NCBI GenBank assembly: GCA_003224515.1
Contig: QHZC01000302.1
Coordinates: 1-15,584 of the forward strand
Origin: Acidobacteriota bacterium
GTDB lineage: Bacteria; Acidobacteriota; Terriglobia; Acidiferrales; UBA7541
DNA length: 15,584 nt
Direction of reading: 5' to 3'
Positions 13,170 to 15,584 of the stretch are shown one piece after another (position 1 is the stretch's first letter; each line of letters begins with the position of its first letter). The notes below the pieces were generated by a model, which worked only from the letters and a program-made list of their open reading frames with translations, did no database searches and was not told the DNA's origin. A program made the translations under genes and the position numbers.

Positions 13170-14565
13170 GAGGCGTCGGATGCTCCGTTCCCAGTAGAAC
13201 CATGAATTCATTGCTCGCTCGGCTGATGTTGCCCGCGCCGATGGTAAGTAGAGCGTCCCCGGGACGCGCTTGTTTCAGCAGGTACTCAATGCCTTCCCGC
13301 ATAGATCGAAAATAGTGGACGTTCTTGTGGCCGGCCTCGCGAATGGCGCTCGCAAGCGTTTCGCTCGTCACGCGGGGGATGGGCGCTTCACTGGCCGCAT
13401 AGATATCGATCAGCGCCAGGATATCCGCCTGATTGAACGCGCGGCAGAATTCGTCCCAAAGTTGCTGCGTGCGTGTATAGCGATGCGGCTGAAAGAGCAC
13501 CAGCAGGCGACTAAACTTGCAACCGCGGGCCGCTTCGAGCGTGGCGCGAATCTCGACCGGGTGATGACCGTAGTCATCGACCACAGTGATGTCATTGACC
13601 ACGCCCTTGATGTCAAAGCGGCGGCCCACGCCGGCAAATTTGACGAGGCCTTCGCGGATCAGGTCAGCCGGAACATTTAGGTACAGCGCGACTGCCGCGG
13701 CCGCGGCGGCGTTGCGGACATTGTGCATACCCGGAGGATGCGTCAACCGAAACAGACCGAGATCTTCGTCTCTGTAGGTCAGCCGGAACTCGCTGCCCAA
13801 ACCTTCTAGCTTCACATCGCTGATTACCAGATCGGCTTGGCTGGACGTTCCAAAGGTAATGATGGGACGCTTCACGCTGGGAATGATCGCCTGTACGTTG
13901 GGCTCATCGATACAGAGGATCGCAGCACCGTAAAATGGCACGCGATTCACAAACTGGATGAAGGCGCCCTGAATATCTTCGAGCGAGGTGTATTGGTCGA
14001 GGTGTTCGCGATCAATCGTAGTCACCACGGCGACTACCGGCGCGAGCATGAGGAAACTGCGGTCGCTCTCGTCCGCTTCCACGACAAAATAGTCGCCTTT
14101 GCCCAGCCGCGCGGTCGTGCCCGCCTGGTTGACTCTCCCGCCAATCACAAACGTGGGATCAAGATGCCCCGCCGCCAACACCGAGGCGACGATCGAAGTT
14201 GTAGTCGTCTTGCCGTGCGCTCCGGCCACGGCGATTCCGTATTTCAACCGCATCAGCTCCGCGAGCATCTCCGCTCGCGGAATGACGGGAATTTTCATAT
14301 TATGCGCTTCGATGACTTCGGGATTATCCGCCTTCACCGCGGAGGAAGTCACGACAACATGCGCGCGATGGGCATTGGAAGCCTTGTGACCTTCGAAGAC
14401 CGTGGCGCCCAGATCCTGGAGGCGCTCGGTGATCGTGGAAGGCTTGGTGTCCGAGCCAGAGACGGAATAGCCGAGCGTCAGGAGCACTTCGGCGATACCG
14501 CTCATGCCGATGCCGCCGATACCGACCAGGTGGATGCGTTGAAAATTACGAAAAGAGACCATCAT
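13156..14565 (-). CDS. murC: UDP-N-acetylmuramate-L-alanine ligase MurC
   Basis: MurC adds L-Ala to UDP-MurNAc using ATP, the first amino-acid step of peptidoglycan precursors. This frame encodes 469 residues, a normal length. It has the N-terminal nucleotide loop VGIGGIGMSG (14-23), the Mur-ligase ATP motif GAHGKTTTT with K119, EADESDRSFL, and DDYGHHPVEI with QPHRYTRT in the C-terminal part. The start codon overlaps the murG stop as ATGA, so the two are translationally coupled; a second ATG follows directly. It overlaps murB by at least 14 nt. All catalytic motifs are intact. Confidence 0.97.
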   Translation of the reverse strand: MMVSFRNFQRIHLVGIGGIGMSGIAEVLLTLGYSVSGSDTKPSTITERLQDLGATVFEGHKASNAHRAHVVVTSSAVKADNPEVIEAHNMKIPVIPRAEMLAELMRLKYGIAVAGAHGKTTTTSIVASVLAAGHLDPTFVIGGRVNQAGTTARLGKGDYFVVEADESDRSFLMLAPVVAVVTTIDREHLDQYTSLEDIQGAFIQFVNRVPFYGAAILCIDEPNVQAIIPSVKRPIITFGTSSQADLVISDVKLEGLGSEFRLTYRDEDLGLFRLTHPPGMHNVRNAAAAAAVALYLNVPADLIREGLVKFAGVGRRFDIKGVVNDITVVDDYGHHPVEIRATLEAARGCKFSRLLVLFQPHRYTRTQQLWDEFCRAFNQADILALIDIYAASEAPIPRVTSETLASAIREAGHKNVHYFRSMREGIEYLLKQARPGDALLTIGAGNISRASNEFMVLLGTEHPTPHAHS

Positions 14566-15584
14566 GCGCTTGCCCTCTGTCGATTTCCTTGCACCTTCGC
14601 GGCCTCTTCAATGAGATTTACGATGTCGCGGCCGGCATAAGGGCGGGCAAGTCCGCGGGCTGCGGTTGATAATTTTTCGATCTCCTGGGGTTGGTCGAGG
14701 AGAGAGAAGATTTCGCCGCTCAGTCTTTCGGCCGTGAGTTCCATTTCGGAAATCAGGCGGCCGGCGCCTGCGCGGGACATTTCCTGCGCATTGCGCAATT
14801 GGTGGCTGTCGGTCGCCCTTCCGAAAGGGATAAAGATGGCGGCTCGGCCTGCAGCGGCGATTTCCGCTGCGGTGATGGCTCCTGCCCGGCAAACAATCAT
14901 ATCTGCCCAGGCAAAGCGTTCCGCCATGTTCGTGAGGAAGGGGACAACCTCCGCGCTGATTTCGTGCCGCGCATAGGCGGTGCGTACCGCATTATAGTCG
15001 CGTTCGCCGGTCTGATGCACGATGGCCAATTGGTTCTTACGCGCCGCGAGCCGGTCCATGGCGTCGACAAATACCCGATTGATTGGCAACGCCCCCTGGC
15101 TGCCCCCGGTGACGAGCAACCGGAACGCCTTTCCCGGCCGCGGCGGTGTGATGGAGAAAAACTCCGGGCGCACCGGGCAACCCGTAACGATCGCCTTTTC
15201 CCCCCACTCGCGTGCAGAAACTTCATAGCCAGTCGCAATGCGCGTAGAAATTCGCGCCAGCACCTTGTTCGTGAAACCCGGCTCGGCGTTTGGTTCGAAG
15301 ATGACATTGGGCACGCGCCCCAGCCAGGTGGTCAGCATCATGGGTCCCGCTGCGTATCCGCCGACGCCGAACGCGGCGACAGGATTGTGCTTGCGCAACA
15401 CGCGTCGTGCGTCGAGCATCGCCGCAGCGAGCATCGCAATATTCTTGACCAGCGTCCGACCGCCCTTGCCCTTCAATCCGGCCACCCGCAACGTTTCCAG
15501 CGGCAGCCCGGCCTGCGGCACGAGCTTCATTTCAATCCCGCGTTCTGTTCCCACCAGCACGACTTCCCTTTCGTTTCCTCTTGA
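14562..15584 (-). CDS. murG: MurG, UDP-GlcNAc:lipid I N-acetylglucosaminyltransferase (N-terminus outside window)
   Basis: MurG converts lipid I to lipid II at the cytoplasmic face of the membrane. The frame runs open to the right edge and gives 340 visible residues. The first ones, REVVLVGTERGIE, correspond to the region just after the N-terminal GGTGGH loop, so some 25-35 residues are missing because of the window end. The GTG at 15560 is therefore not the true start. Conserved parts include RVAGLKGKG, AFGVGGYAAGP, FEPNAEPGFTNK, VTGGSQGALPINR (donor-binding glycine loop), CRAGAITAAEIAAAG and DSHQLRNAQEM. It is the first gene of the cluster seen here and overlaps murC by 4 nt. It is a GT28 relative of the glycosyltransferase at 3301-4566. 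Confidence 0.96.
   Translation of the reverse strand, partial: SRGNEREVVLVGTERGIEMKLVPQAGLPLETLRVAGLKGKGGRTLVKNIAMLAAAMLDARRVLRKHNPVAAFGVGGYAAGPMMLTTWLGRVPNVIFEPNAEPGFTNKVLARISTRIATGYEVSAREWGEKAIVTGCPVRPEFFSITPPRPGKAFRLLVTGGSQGALPINRVFVDAMDRLAARKNQLAIVHQTGERDYNAVRTAYARHEISAEVVPFLTNMAERFAWADMIVCRAGAITAAEIAAAGRAAIFIPFGRATDSHQLRNAQEMSRAGAGRLISEMELTAERLSGEIFSLLDQPQEIEKLSTAARGLARPYAGRDIVNLIEEAAKVQGNRQRASA

Noticed and set aside
1..15584. CRISPR arrays, insertion sequences, prophage or defence genes
   Set aside because: I found no regularly spaced repeats, transposase or integrase frames, or phage-like genes. The window looks like ordinary chromosome.

Overview
The window reads as a chromosomal segment of a moderately GC-rich Gram-negative-type bacterium. 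I infer Acidobacteriota (Terriglobia-like). The grounds are the murG-murC-murB-ftsQ-ftsA-ftsZ order with no ddl gene, the residue pattern at the start of FtsZ, and two small proteins whose patterns I associate with that phylum. No database search was possible, so this placement is an inference. I see no insertion sequences, phage genes, CRISPR arrays, tRNA or rRNA genes.

Layout. Positions 1-2408 (minus) hold a nearly complete Cu(+)-exporting P1B ATPase with an N-terminal YHS domain and a second Cys-rich metal-binding domain. Its last few residues lie beyond the left edge. A 73-bp divergent spacer rich in inverted repeats separates it from a 73-residue plus-strand protein that looks like an HMA (heavy-metal-associated) fold without metal ligands. 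Positions 2704-3099 hold no convincing gene. A small exported Cys-rich protein (3100-3393, plus) then overlaps tail to tail with a GT28/MGDG-synthase-like glycosyltransferase (3301-4566, minus). Plus-strand genes follow: a PHP-domain phosphoesterase, a PAP2 phosphatase, a UbiA-family prenyltransferase and, overlapping it by 4 nt, CutC. A small Smr-domain protein (8317-8640, minus) lies between CutC and the cell-division cluster. From 8952 to the right edge the minus strand carries ftsZ, ftsA, ftsQ, murB, murC and murG, transcribed murG to ftsZ. MurG lacks its N-terminus because the window ends.

How the genes work together. MurG, MurC and MurB make and modify peptidoglycan precursors. FtsQ belongs to the divisome, and FtsA tethers FtsZ filaments to the membrane. 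The glycosyltransferase, PHP, PAP2 and UbiA genes suggest envelope lipid or polyprenyl-phosphate metabolism, but their substrates cannot be read from the sequence. The copper ATPase and the HMA-like protein suggest a small metal-homeostasis locus.

Most notable points: FtsZ lacks the normal first beta-strand (IKVIGVGG), with a perfect 13-bp tandem repeat at that spot. FtsA is about a dozen residues short in one segment. The small exported Cys-rich protein overlaps the end of the glycosyltransferase gene. Several genes have promoter-like -10 boxes only 6-7 nt before the start codon, which suggests leaderless transcripts.
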